A stretch of 64,000 nucleotides of DNA, from assembly GCA_002335175.1 (NCBI GenBank), contig DDCA01000001.1:496001-560000 (forward strand). The letters run 5' to 3'. How positions within the stretch are numbered: the stretch's first letter is position 1; each line of letters opens with the position of its first letter. The stretch is from Candidatus Saccharibacteria bacterium UBA2018. GTDB taxonomy: Bacteria; Patescibacteriota; Saccharimonadia; Saccharimonadales; Saccharimonadaceae. A model generated the notes under the pieces. That model saw only the letters and a list, made by a program, of their open reading frames with translations, was not told the DNA's origin and ran no database searches. Of this stretch, positions 1 through 7,309 are shown in pieces. The position numbers and the translations under genes were made by a program.

Positions 1-31
1 ACTAGCCTTAAGCATAATGTAAGGAGTTTTT

Positions 32-724
32 ATGGATTCGAATCCTGACCAGCAAAATCAACCTTCAAACGAGCCGGCTGACTCACCCGTTTCGGAGCAA
101 CCAACCACTCCCGCACCTGAGCAGTCCGCAGGTCCCGAACCAATGCCAATGCCAACCTCAGCACCAATGTCGCAACCAGCTGCAGCTCCAGTAGCCCAGC
201 CTGGACAAAGCAAAGGCTTCGCGATTGCGGCTTTAGTACTCGGTATCGTTGCTTTCCTGTTTGGCTGGCTCGGTGCATTCAATTTACTAACAGCGGTCCT
301 GGCTGTTATTTTCGGAATCGTAGCTCTTAACAAGCACCAGTCAAAGGGCATGGCCATCGCCGGGCTAGTTCTTGGTGGAATCGGTCTTTTAACCTCACTG
401 CTGTTCGCGTTTATCTTCGGCGTAGCATTCTTGCAAGGGGTAAGCGACGCTGCAAAAGAATCAAACAACAGCTCATTAGAATCTACCCCAGGCCAAACCT
501 CCGGCTGGGACTATGAAGCCGCCTATGCCAAGCTAAAAGATGGCATGACTAAGGCCCAGGCTGAGGCCGCCCTCGACAAGGAATCCACCTCTTGCTCTGA
601 AAGTGAGAGCGAGCTAATCGGCCACTTCGAAACCTGCACCTACGGTGCCTACACCGACCCTGGCACAGTTACCGTCAGCTACACCGACGGCAAACTAAGC
701 AATAAATCAAAGTACAAAAACTAA
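32..724 (+). CDS. DUF4190-type membrane protein with C-terminal small domain
   Basis: Residues 1-60 are rich in Pro, Gln, Ala and Ser and look disordered. Two hydrophobic segments follow (about 62-99 and 107-135), separated by a short KHQSKG loop; the repeated 'KGxAIAxLVLG' pattern is typical of DUF4190 membrane proteins. The last 65 residues hold a small soluble domain with two Cys and the pattern 'KDGMTKAQAEAAL...VTVSYTDGKL', resembling the BLIP/SmpA-like fold (DUF3862 type) often found outside the membrane. A clear Shine-Dalgarno AAGGAG lies 7 nt before the ATG. No enzymatic motif is visible; a role in the envelope is inference. It is monocistronic, closed by the terminator at 741-770. Confidence 0.75.
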   Translation: MDSNPDQQNQPSNEPADSPVSEQPTTPAPEQSAGPEPMPMPTSAPMSQPAAAPVAQPGQSKGFAIAALVLGIVAFLFGWLGAFNLLTAVLAVIFGIVALNKHQSKGMAIAGLVLGGIGLLTSLLFAFIFGVAFLQGVSDAAKESNNSSLESTPGQTSGWDYEAAYAKLKDGMTKAQAEAALDKESTSCSESESELIGHFETCTYGAYTDPGTVTVSYTDGKLSNKSKYKN

Positions 725-740
725 TCATAGGCTCACACAA

Positions 741-770
741 AATATCCCGGTTTCACCCGGGATATTTTTA
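741..770. terminator. Bidirectional intrinsic terminator
   Basis: A perfect 10-bp stem (741-750 with 757-766) and 6-nt loop are followed by a T run on the plus strand, with A-rich sequence on the other flank. It lies between the convergent genes ending at 724 (+) and 771 (-), so it can serve both. Confidence 0.85.
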
Positions 771-1235
771 TTAGCCTTGGCGGGATCTTAGTTCCGCAAC
801 GATTTGTTCGCCGTGACCGTCTGGCGTTACTTTGCCCCACACTTTCACGACGGTGCCTTCCGGATTGATCAAGAATGTTCGGCGCAAGATTCCTTCCATC
901 CCAAACATTTTTTTGCCCCAAGCTTCATATGCATCAATGACTTTGCCGTCATGGTCGGATAGCAGCGTAAAGTTCAGCGAGTGCTTAGCTATGAATTTAG
1001 AATGACTCGACGGATCGTCTTTGCTGATGCCGACAACTTCGGCTCCCAGTGCCGTGATGTCGGTGTGTGCGTCGCGGATACTGCAGGCTTCAATTGTGCA
1101 GCCGGGCGTGTCGTCCTTCGGGTAAAAATACAGTACGAGCCACTTGCCTTTAAAGTCAGCCAGGTTTTTAATATTGCCTTCATAATCTGGTAGTGAAAAA
1201 TCTGGTGCTGGGTACGGTGGTTGCTTCATAGTCAT
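771..1235 (-). CDS. bcp: Thiol peroxidase, peroxiredoxin BCP/PrxQ type
   Basis: Reduces hydrogen peroxide and organic hydroperoxides using a thiol donor in the cytoplasm. The 154-aa length fits the AhpC/TSA BCP subfamily. The motif TPGCTIEAC gives the peroxidatic Cys46 and, five residues on, the resolving Cys51, the PrxQ spacing. The downstream 'GISKDDPSSHSKF' and 'FLINPEGTVVKVW' blocks also match the family. Start choice is open between residue 1 and Met3: a TAGAAT -10 box (1242-1247) sits 6 nt before the first ATG, suggesting a leaderless mRNA, while GAGG is better spaced for Met3. Likely an antioxidant defence gene transcribed alone. Confidence 0.93.
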   Translation of the reverse strand: MTMKQPPYPAPDFSLPDYEGNIKNLADFKGKWLVLYFYPKDDTPGCTIEACSIRDAHTDITALGAEVVGISKDDPSSHSKFIAKHSLNFTLLSDHDGKVIDAYEAWGKKMFGMEGILRRTFLINPEGTVVKVWGKVTPDGHGEQIVAELRSRQG

Positions 1236-1307
1236 ACCTCTATTCTAACACTGGTAATCATGTTCATTTTGGGCTATAATCACTCAGGTATTCTTATAAA
1301 CACCTAA

Positions 1308-1384
1308 CGGGGTGTGGCGCAGTTGGCTAGCGCGCGCGGTTTGGGACCGTGAGGTCGAAGGTTCGAGTCCTTTCACCCCGACCA
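1308..1384 (+). tRNA. tRNA-Pro (UGG)
   Basis: Full cloverleaf: acceptor CGGGGTG pairs with CACCCCG, D arm GCGC/GCGC, anticodon stem CGCGG/CCGTG with loop TTTGGGA giving anticodon TGG, T loop TTCGAGT, discriminator A, and an encoded CCA at 1382-1384. 77 nt. Confidence 0.97.
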
Positions 1385-1421
1385 AAATAAATTGGCACCA
1401 TCTGGTGTCTATTTATTTTGG
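1382..1421 (+). terminator. Long hairpin beginning at the tRNA-Pro CCA end
   Basis: Outer stem 1382-1392 pairs perfectly with 1411-1421 (11 bp) and an inner stem GGCACCA/TGGTGTC adds 7 bp around a 2-nt loop. It starts exactly at the encoded CCA, so primary transcripts fold the tRNA 3' end into the stem. No U-run follows, so it may be a processing signal instead of a classical terminator. Confidence 0.55.
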
Positions 1422-1438
1422 CCAGGTTGGCAGGACTC

Positions 1439-1560
1439 CGAACGTTCGACCCAAATTTGCTCTGCAAATTTGTAGGTCGAAGTTCGGTGCAGCGAGTGAA
1501 GCGAAAGAAAGCACGAAGTATTTTCTTTCGCGAATGAGCGGATGAGGCTTCAGCCGACCT
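1439..1560. repeat. Array of inverted repeats downstream of tRNA-Pro
   Basis: Two further hairpins follow the tRNA hairpin. In 1439-1486, CGAAC/GTTCG and GTTCGACC/GGTCGAA flank a perfect CAAATTTG-loop-CAAATTTG stem. In 1501-1531, GCGAAAGAAA pairs with TTTCTTTCGC. The stretch 1532-1560 ends in GGCTTCAGCC and another GACC box. No convincing protein is encoded here. It may be a structured RNA, a non-autonomous element or decayed sequence. Confidence 0.45.
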
Positions 1561-1586
1561 TTTACAAACATCCCCAGAAATGACTA

Positions 1587-1617
1587 ACCCGACTGCCCCA
1601 TATAGGGACAATCGGGT
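1587..1617 (-). terminator. Hairpin after GC-rich orphan gene
   Basis: ACCCGA (1587-1592) pairs with TCGGGT (1612-1617), with an inner CCC/GGG stem. It lies 16 nt past the stop of the minus-strand gene at 1633-2067. No strong U tract follows. Confidence 0.5.
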
Positions 1618-1632
1618 CGGTCGTAGTAGTGC

Positions 1633-2067
1633 TCAGATCCCGACGAGGGTGCTGGCCAGAGCCGGGTCGTCGAACGTGACGTCCCATTGCTTGAGGCCAT
1701 TCCTGACCACCTCCTGGCCACCGAAGTCCTCTTCGGTCGCGAACCAGTCGTTGATCACCTGCGCCAGCTCCTGTACGGAGCGGGTGTCTCTTGCCACCTG
1801 CTCGGTGTCGACAGGTAGGAACCCCTGGAATCCGCCGACTCCTCCGGTGGACTCAGCGAACGTCTTCTCCACAGTCGTGAAGAAGTGGTCCACTCCCCGC
1901 CTGACCGCGATCGCGACAAGCCGTGGGACTTGTCCGTAGAGGTGGTTGTTCATGGCCACCACCACCGCCACGAAGTCATCCTTGTGGACGAGGGGCTTGA
2001 GCCGCTTGAGCAGCTCGGTGTAGCGATGCACGAACTCGTGCTTGGACGGGATGTTCGCGTCGTTCAT
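1633..2067 (-). CDS. Hypothetical protein, GC-rich compositional outlier
   Basis: 144-aa soluble protein that I do not recognise. It is predicted helical and mixed-charge, with a 'GGVGGFQGFLPVDTE' glycine-rich middle and no signal peptide or membrane segment. Codon use differs sharply from the neighbours: third positions are mostly G or C (GTC, GAC, CTG, CGG), whereas the flanking DNA is AT-rich. The start is set at the ATG at 2067: GGAGA lies 5 nt upstream, and the consensus promoter at 2105-2133 would place the transcript start downstream of the longer ORF's own ATG. The gene stands alone with its own promoter and hairpin, like a cassette. Recent transfer from a GC-rich donor is inference. 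Confidence 0.75.
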   Translation of the reverse strand: MNDANIPSKHEFVHRYTELLKRLKPLVHKDDFVAVVVAMNNHLYGQVPRLVAIAVRRGVDHFFTTVEKTFAESTGGVGGFQGFLPVDTEQVARDTRSVQELAQVINDWFATEEDFGGQEVVRNGLKQWDVTFDDPALASTLVGI

Positions 2068-2104
2068 TGTGGTCTCCGTTCTAGGTATACTACGACGTCT
2101 TTTC

Positions 2105-2133
2105 ATTATAGCATTCTTTGTTCATTTTGTCAA
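2105..2133 (-). promoter_or_regulatory. Perfect sigma70-type promoter for the GC-rich orphan
   Basis: On the minus strand TTGACA (2133-2128), a 17-bp spacer and TATAAT (2110-2105) match consensus at all 12 positions. The expected transcript start near 2098 leaves a leader of about 30 nt with an SD before the ATG at 2067. Confidence 0.88.
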
Positions 2134-2201
2134 TGTTTGAGGAATGCTATGCTCAGCTCTGCTTGCCATACTTCTAGCTTAATTTCTTGAATTTCCATCA
2201 T
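2130..2201 (-). CDS. Possible 23-aa small ORF
   Basis: A tiny ORF starts with two consecutive ATG codons at 2201/2198 and is preceded by an excellent AAGGAG Shine-Dalgarno (2211-2206). It encodes MMEIQEIKLEVWQ... and ends 'AFLKH' at a TGA that overlaps the -35 box of the next gene. It begins 35 nt after the stop of the exonuclease gene and could be cotranscribed with it. The SD quality is the only support. Confidence 0.3.
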   Translation of the reverse strand: MMEIQEIKLEVWQAELSIAFLKH

Positions 2202-2235
2202 TCTACTCCTTCTCTCCCAGAGTTAGGAAACGCTA

Positions 2236-3600
2236 CTATGTGAATGATAAGACGAAAGCCTTGTTCTGCCGCAAAAACCGCCGAATAATCTTATATTCAT
2301 CGACATCAAAATTCGGCTCCATGTCGTCGTAAATTCGCTCGCCGTTTTGGTCGATATAGCCGTGGATCATCCAGTTATTTAGGATGACGCGTTCGCCGGT
2401 GGTATTTATCGGCAACGTCACCGCTCCGCCATACGGCCACTGCTCGAGTTTGCTATATTCGAGCGCGATTTCGAACCGGCTGTTGTATCTTTCGGCTGAT
2501 TCTTCGCCGATGCAGGCACCCTTGCAGCGGCCAAGGCTATACGAAAAACAAGCGTTCTTGCTGCTTTCTAGTCCCATTAATTTAGGACATAGCTGGAACG
2601 TCCGGGTTAGCTCTTCGAGCCGCCGTTTGGCTTTGGTGCGGGTTTCGAACATACCGTACACACTGGAAAGGTCAGTAGAGTCGTCTACCGTGCCGGACTT
2701 TACGGCAACGCTGTTGTAGCCGTCGTTCTGCTGCTTGATGAGCATGGCGTATTTTGAGACCCGGCGCAGTTGCCGGTTAAACAGCGGCTGGAGTTCTTTG
2801 ACCAGCTTCGATTCAAGTACCAGTGCAGCCAGCTCGCTGCCAGTCGGCACCGTTTCGACATGGTGAACGTTTTGGCTAATCTTTAGCTCCCGGGCTGACG
2901 TGTCACGAAAGTGTGACAGAATCCGGTTCTTGAGCGTAACGCTTTTGCCGACATAGAGTGGTTGGCCGACATCGTCTTTGAAGATGTAAACACCGGGAAT
3001 ATTGCCAATGTTTTCGAGTGCTTCTTGGTCGAGATTTGGGGGTAAATACTGGGTGCGAAGTTGTCGTTCAACCATTTGGTTGAATATATTTTCACCATGC
3101 TCGTCGTAAGCTAATTTGGCAAAATACTGGATAGCCTGGGCGTCAGCTAGTGCCCGGTGCCGCGCTGGAACCGGAATGTCATGACGCTCGATAAGTTTTG
3201 CCAGGCTGTGGCCTTTTTGGTCTGAATACAGTGCCCGGCTGAGCCGCACCGTACAAAGCAGCTTCGGCGAAAAGTCGATTCCCACGCTAGCAAACTCTTG
3301 TTTTAAGAATGAATAGTCGAACCGGACATTATGAGCAACGAAGACTGCTCCCTCAAACAGTTCGTACAGTTCATCGGCTATCCGGTTAAAGACCGGCGCG
3401 TCCACCACCATACCATCCGATATACCTGTAAGGCGCGTGATGCTGGACGGGATATACGTTTCGGGGTTTAAGAGTGTCGAGAACTGCGCCGTCTCGACGC
3501 CGTTTTCGTAGCGAATGGCGGCAACTTCTAATACACGCGAGGTCCTGTAGCTACCTCCCGTCGTTTCAATATCGACAAACACCACCGGATACGAAAACAT
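2236..3600 (-). CDS. DEDDh exonuclease fused to UvrC-like GIY-YIG nuclease
   Basis: Residues about 5-170 form a DnaQ-type 3'-5' exonuclease: FVDIETTGG (Exo I), HNVRFDYSF (Exo II) and HRALADA (Exo III His/Asp) supply the DEDDh residues. A GIY-YIG domain follows (about 195-285: 'GVYIFKD...LYVGKSVTLKNRI'), then a UvrC-like Cys cluster (CPKLMG...ACFSYSLGRCKGAC) that in UvrC holds an Fe-S site. This DnaQ-Cho/UvrC fusion is known from Actinobacteria and other phyla and probably acts in nucleotide excision repair or cleans up incised DNA. The start is taken at the ATG at 3600, one codon after an alternative TTG. Monocistronic or with the small ORF downstream. Confidence 0.92.
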   Translation of the reverse strand: MFSYPVVFVDIETTGGSYRTSRVLEVAAIRYENGVETAQFSTLLNPETYIPSSITRLTGISDGMVVDAPVFNRIADELYELFEGAVFVAHNVRFDYSFLKQEFASVGIDFSPKLLCTVRLSRALYSDQKGHSLAKLIERHDIPVPARHRALADAQAIQYFAKLAYDEHGENIFNQMVERQLRTQYLPPNLDQEALENIGNIPGVYIFKDDVGQPLYVGKSVTLKNRILSHFRDTSARELKISQNVHHVETVPTGSELAALVLESKLVKELQPLFNRQLRRVSKYAMLIKQQNDGYNSVAVKSGTVDDSTDLSSVYGMFETRTKAKRRLEELTRTFQLCPKLMGLESSKNACFSYSLGRCKGACIGEESAERYNSRFEIALEYSKLEQWPYGGAVTLPINTTGERVILNNWMIHGYIDQNGERIYDDMEPNFDVDEYKIIRRFLRQNKAFVLSFT

Positions 3601-3666
3601 CAATCTATATTATCTCATGACATTCTGCTCACGTCTATTTGTATAAGCGTTTGATATGATTGTCAT

Positions 3667-4251
3667 ATGAAGACCCGTGCCGTCCGTTCATTTGCAGGCC
3701 GATTTCTCGTAAGCGTTGCCTACCTAGTTTGCACGCTCCAATGGCTTTGGTTGGTAATTATTGGGTTGCCTCCCTTGATTGAAAGCGGGATTTTAAACGA
3801 TTTTATGCAAATCAACCCAAACCAGGCAGAGCAACCGAACCGTCAAGCTGACGACCTGCCGCCAATTGTCGTAGCGGTGGTTGGCATCGTTACACTCGTT
3901 ATGATTGTGGTAACGATATTCATAATGCTAAAACTGCCCAAGGCCGTCGCGGACACCGGTGAAAGCGTGGTCAAGGTGACTACCCGCGCCGTTTTGCCGG
4001 CCGTGACTCACCACAGGAAACTGTCGGCCAAGAAAAAACGTGTAATTTCACGCCAGGTAATGTTTGCCGTTCAGATAGGGCTATGCGTGCTACCGGCTGG
4101 CGTAGCATTATTTGTACCAACCCCGGACGAGCTTCCTAAAAACTCGGTTGCTCTCGTGGCACTCACTCTACTAGCCACTAGCGTGACCGGTTTCGGGCTT
4201 GGCTGGCTGATTGAGCCGCAAGCGGTTAAAAAGAAGCGAAAAGCAGCCTAG
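3667..4251 (+). CDS. Hypothetical four-helix membrane protein
   Basis: 194 aa with four predicted membrane segments (about 14-34, 67-89, 129-149, 160-182), a basic cytoplasmic loop containing 'HHRKLSAKKKRVISRQ' and a basic tail. No family recognised. The ATG at 3667 follows an extended -10 box (TG-A-TATGAT, 3655-3660) by 6 nt, suggesting a leaderless transcript; no SD is present. It converges on rny with only 5 nt between the stops. Function unknown; the location is certainly the membrane. Confidence 0.7.
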   Translation: MKTRAVRSFAGRFLVSVAYLVCTLQWLWLVIIGLPPLIESGILNDFMQINPNQAEQPNRQADDLPPIVVAVVGIVTLVMIVVTIFIMLKLPKAVADTGESVVKVTTRAVLPAVTHHRKLSAKKKRVISRQVMFAVQIGLCVLPAGVALFVPTPDELPKNSVALVALTLLATSVTGFGLGWLIEPQAVKKKRKAA

Positions 4252-4256
4252 CAGTT

Positions 4257-5744
4257 CTATTTGGCGAATTCGATTGCGCGAGTTTCGCGGATAACATTGA
4301 CCTTGATGGTACCGGGGTACTGCATGGTACTTTCAATCTTGTTGGCAATGTCACGGGCGAGCTTGATACTGGAAAGATCGTCGATGCGTTCTGGCTTGAC
4401 GATGACACGGACTTCACGGCCGGCTGAGATAGCGAAGGCTTTGTCGATACCGTCAAAGCTAGTTGCAACGTTTTCGAGGTCGCGCATACGTTCGGCAAAG
4501 TTCTCAGCAGAGATATTACGGGCACCGGGGCGAGCAGCCGATGCGGCATCGACTACCCGGACAACTAGGGCTTCCGGCGTAGTGGCTTCGACGTCGTCGT
4601 GGTGAGCTTCAATCGCGTGTGCAATGTCTTCGGACATGCCGTATTTGCGAGCCAGCTCAGCACCGATATGGTGGTGTTTACCTTCAATCTTGTGAGAGAC
4701 GGCTTTACCGACATCGTGCAGTAAAGTGGCAATCTTAACGGTCCGGACATTCACACCAAGTTCTTCAGCAATCATACCAGCTATGTGCGCCATTTCAGTC
4801 GAGTGCAACAAAACGTTCTGACCATAGGACGTTCGGAATTTCAGTTCCCCGAGCAGACGAAGCATTTCTTTTGGAATACCAACGACACCAACTTCGCGGG
4901 CGGCATCCTCACCTGCCCTGTCGACTTCTTTGTCGATTTGTTTTTGCGCTTTGGCGACAACTTCTTCGATGCGGCCCGGGTGGATACGACCGTCTTTCAT
5001 GAGCATTTCCATGGTCAGGCGGGCAACTTGGCGGCGGACCGGGTCAAAGCTGCTCATAACAATCATGCCGGGTGTGTCGTCGACTAGAATGTCAACACCG
5101 GTAGCTCGCTGCAACGCTTGGATGTTGCGGCCCTCTTTTCCGATGATGCGGCCTTTCATTTCGTCGTCGGTCAATTTGATCGCCGTAACGGTACGTTCAG
5201 CGGTGACCTCAGAACTCATACGCTCCATGGCGCTCACCAGAATCGTGGCCGCTTTTTCTTCGGCGTCCTGCATGGCATCGTTCTGAAGCTTGTTTACCAG
5301 CCCCACGAGGTCGTGCTTGATGTCGCGCTCAGTCATTTGCATCAGCTTGTCAGCAGCATCCTTTTTCTTTAAGCCGGCAATTTTCTCCAGCTTTTCCTGC
5401 TGCTTTGTGCGGATTTCTCGGATTTCGTTTTTGAGCGCTTCGACTTCGTCTTCACCGGCGCGCAGTTTCTCAGCACGTTTGTCGAGTTCGTCGAGCTTTT
5501 TGTCGAGCGCAATTTCGCGTTCAGCCAGGCGGTCTTCAGTCTTTTTCCACTCTTTGCGGCGTTCCTTTTCGATTTCGAGGGCTTCGTCTTTCGCCTTCAA
5601 GACGATGTCGCTGGCTTTCGAGCTTGCTTGCGCCAGCTGCTTGTCAATTTTTGTCTTGCTGCTGGTAGCTTGCTGACGGTCATAGACGACTTTTCCGCCA
5701 ACGCCAAGTAGCACTCCCACGACCGCGAGTATGGCTTCTATCAT
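4257..5744 (-). CDS. rny: Ribonuclease Y
   Basis: Membrane-anchored endoribonuclease that initiates mRNA decay in bacteria lacking RNase E. Domain order matches the family: an N-terminal membrane anchor (residues 1-18), a long charged coiled coil (about 25-160), a KH RNA-binding domain with GRIIGKEGRNIQAL (about 200), and an HD phosphohydrolase domain with LLHDVGKAV (His-Asp pair about 340) and 'HHHIGAELARKYG'. The 495-aa length is normal for the family. SD AAGGAC is 5 nt from the ATG. A leader of up to about 250 nt precedes it. Confidence 0.97.
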   Translation of the reverse strand: MIEAILAVVGVLLGVGGKVVYDRQQATSSKTKIDKQLAQASSKASDIVLKAKDEALEIEKERRKEWKKTEDRLAEREIALDKKLDELDKRAEKLRAGEDEVEALKNEIREIRTKQQEKLEKIAGLKKKDAADKLMQMTERDIKHDLVGLVNKLQNDAMQDAEEKAATILVSAMERMSSEVTAERTVTAIKLTDDEMKGRIIGKEGRNIQALQRATGVDILVDDTPGMIVMSSFDPVRRQVARLTMEMLMKDGRIHPGRIEEVVAKAQKQIDKEVDRAGEDAAREVGVVGIPKEMLRLLGELKFRTSYGQNVLLHSTEMAHIAGMIAEELGVNVRTVKIATLLHDVGKAVSHKIEGKHHHIGAELARKYGMSEDIAHAIEAHHDDVEATTPEALVVRVVDAASAARPGARNISAENFAERMRDLENVATSFDGIDKAFAISAGREVRVIVKPERIDDLSSIKLARDIANKIESTMQYPGTIKVNVIRETRAIEFAK

Positions 5745-5996
5745 AATTTGTCCTTTCTTCGTGCTCCTAGCAGTGCCCGCGCCCGCTATTGCCGCATCTG
5801 TTAGCGGCGTAAAAAGAATCTGAATCGTTTTGTTTTAGCTGTTTGAAATAAGAAAAGTAAATTGAATGCGCACGTTCTTTTTGCTGACGATACTCGGGAC
5901 TTAAGGTAAGAGCACGTACTTTATCAAAATATTTCGCTTGAACTGCTTAATAATAAGCTATACATATTGTAGCGCTTTTTGACGCGCGCGGGCAAG
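5745..5996. other. Intergenic region upstream of rny
   Basis: 252 bp between the stop of tsaB and the start of rny. It holds the rny SD, a GC-rich stretch just upstream of it (about 5772-5810) and an AT-rich stretch with a small inverted repeat GCTTA-ATAA-TAAGC (5945-5958). No convincing consensus promoter or coding sequence was found. A long regulated 5' UTR for rny is possible. Confidence 0.4.
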
Positions 5997-6383
5997 CTAT
6001 TTACGCGGCTTTGTAATATTGGCCTCGCGGCCGTAGTGCGGCATAACCAAGCGGTCGTTTTCCCCTGACCGTAAGCGGTCAACCGCCTGCTGTTTCCAGT
6101 CATCGCCGCTCGTTCCGACAATCGGTATATCCTTGGCATCGGCCCAGGTATTAAGCACGGTCAGGCCAATCCTAAGCCCGGTAAAACTTCCCGGGCCCTG
6201 GAATGCACCAATGCCGGTGACGTCGTTCCAGCTGCTGCCTTGGCTCTCAAGCTGCGAGCGTAAATAGCCCAGTAGATTGTCAGCCAGGCTACGATCAGCC
6301 TGCCATTCGTCATTGGTCCATGTATCGCCGTCGACCAATGTAAGGTGACAAACCGGTGATGACGTATCGAGTAGTAGTATCAT
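5997..6383 (-). CDS. tsaB: tRNA t6A biosynthesis protein TsaB (short form)
   Basis: Partner of TsaD and TsaE in threonylcarbamoyladenosine formation at tRNA A37. The N-terminal ASKHA-type half is clear: LLLDTSS at the start and the signature GPGSFTGLRIGL at about residue 64. The protein has only 128 aa against about 220 in typical TsaB; the second actin-like subdomain is largely missing and the chain ends in a basic 'GREANITKPRK' tail. Its ATG overlaps the tsaE stop by 4 nt (ATGA), so the two are translationally coupled. The reading frame shows no sign of a frameshift. Confidence 0.88.
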   Translation of the reverse strand: MILLLDTSSPVCHLTLVDGDTWTNDEWQADRSLADNLLGYLRSQLESQGSSWNDVTGIGAFQGPGSFTGLRIGLTVLNTWADAKDIPIVGTSGDDWKQQAVDRLRSGENDRLVMPHYGREANITKPRK

Positions 6384-6835
6384 GATAATTTCTCCAGCAG
6401 CCTTGTTGACCTCTCACCGTGGGCAGCAACCGTCACTTCACGGGAATGTTCAGTCGGTGAGGTAAAACGAAGCTGTAAATAATCCTCTGGACGGACGTCC
6501 GCTACAATATCGCCCCATTCGACGGCAATAATTGTGCTCGGTTCTTGGCTGGTCTCACGCAACTCCTCGGCCATAATACCGGCATCGTTTAAACGGTAAA
6601 AGTCATAGTGCGCCAGCCTTAGGTTGTCCCGACCGTCGTACAGCCTGCTAATGGTAAAGGTTGGGCTTTGGACAGTGTCCGTAATACCAAGACCAAGGGC
6701 CAGTCCTTTCGTAAATGTCGTCTTGCCGGCACCGATATCACCGATAAGTTCAATAAACTCGCCGCCTTGAAGCAGGGCGCCTATTTCGGCTCCCCATGAT
6801 TTCATGGCATCTTCAGAAGATAACTCTTTTTTCAC
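6380..6835 (-). CDS. tsaE: tRNA t6A biosynthesis ATPase TsaE
   Basis: P-loop ATPase that activates the TsaB-TsaD complex. Walker A GDIGAGKTTFTKGLA lies near residue 35, followed by SPTFTISRLYD and 'LAHYDFYRL' blocks that are diagnostic for TsaE, and 'IIAVEWGD' near the C-terminus. 151 aa is normal. The start is GTG, 9 nt after an extended -10 box (TG-C-TATACT) on the minus strand, so the mRNA leader is very short. Forms an operon with tsaB (4-nt overlap). Confidence 0.95.
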   Translation of the reverse strand: MKKELSSEDAMKSWGAEIGALLQGGEFIELIGDIGAGKTTFTKGLALGLGITDTVQSPTFTISRLYDGRDNLRLAHYDFYRLNDAGIMAEELRETSQEPSTIIAVEWGDIVADVRPEDYLQLRFTSPTEHSREVTVAAHGERSTRLLEKLS

Positions 6836-6874
6836 CTCTTAAAAAGTATAGCATTTGTTACAATGAGAAGTGAT

Positions 6875-7306
6875 ATGACAACCCGACATGCAACAGAGAG
6901 CGACCTACCGCGCATGGCGGAACTTCTGGCCGAACTGCGCGGAGAAGAGCCGGACCTGCAGGCAGTCCGAAGCCAATTCGAGAACCAATTCGTGGGCAAA
7001 GACCGAACCGTCGTGTTGGTATTGGACGACAGCAGTAAACCTGTCGGAATGGCTGCCTTGAACCTTGTCTACAAGCTGCCAAAAGTAGAATGCCGGCTTG
7101 ATGAAGTTGTTGTGAGTTCAGCCGTTCGGAGCCAGGGTTATGGTAGCGAACTGATTGTAGCCTGCGAGGCTTGGGCGTGGGAGAACGGTGCTGATATGAT
7201 GGATTTCACCAGCCGTCCGAGCCGTGAAGCAGCCAACGCTTTATACCAAAAGTTAGGATTTGAGCTACGGGGTACTAACGTCTACACCAAGAAACGGGGC
7301 AATTAG
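6875..7306 (+). CDS. GNAT family N-acetyltransferase
   Basis: 143-aa GCN5-related acetyltransferase. Motif A, 'VVSSAVRSQGYGSELI' (residues about 86-101), supplies the Q-x-x-G-x-G acetyl-CoA pyrophosphate loop; the C-terminal 'ANALYQKLGFELRGTNVY' is the typical motif B with the conserved Tyr. The substrate is unknown. The downstream ATG at 6875 is preferred to 6863 because a TACAAT -10 box (6859-6864) overlaps the first ATG. Its stop is 3 nt before the GTG of the ATP-citrate lyase beta gene, so all three genes likely share a transcript; GNAT use of acetyl-CoA made by the lyase is only a suggestion. Confidence 0.85.
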   Translation: MTTRHATESDLPRMAELLAELRGEEPDLQAVRSQFENQFVGKDRTVVLVLDDSSKPVGMAALNLVYKLPKVECRLDEVVVSSAVRSQGYGSELIVACEAWAWENGADMMDFTSRPSREAANALYQKLGFELRGTNVYTKKRGN

Positions 7307-7309
7307 CTC

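Noticed and set aside
1327..1611. 94-aa minus-strand ORF across tRNA-Pro and the hairpin array
   Set aside because: It is antisense to a certain tRNA and its end 'GERTRTFDLTVPNRAR' is the usual spurious translation of tRNA sequence.
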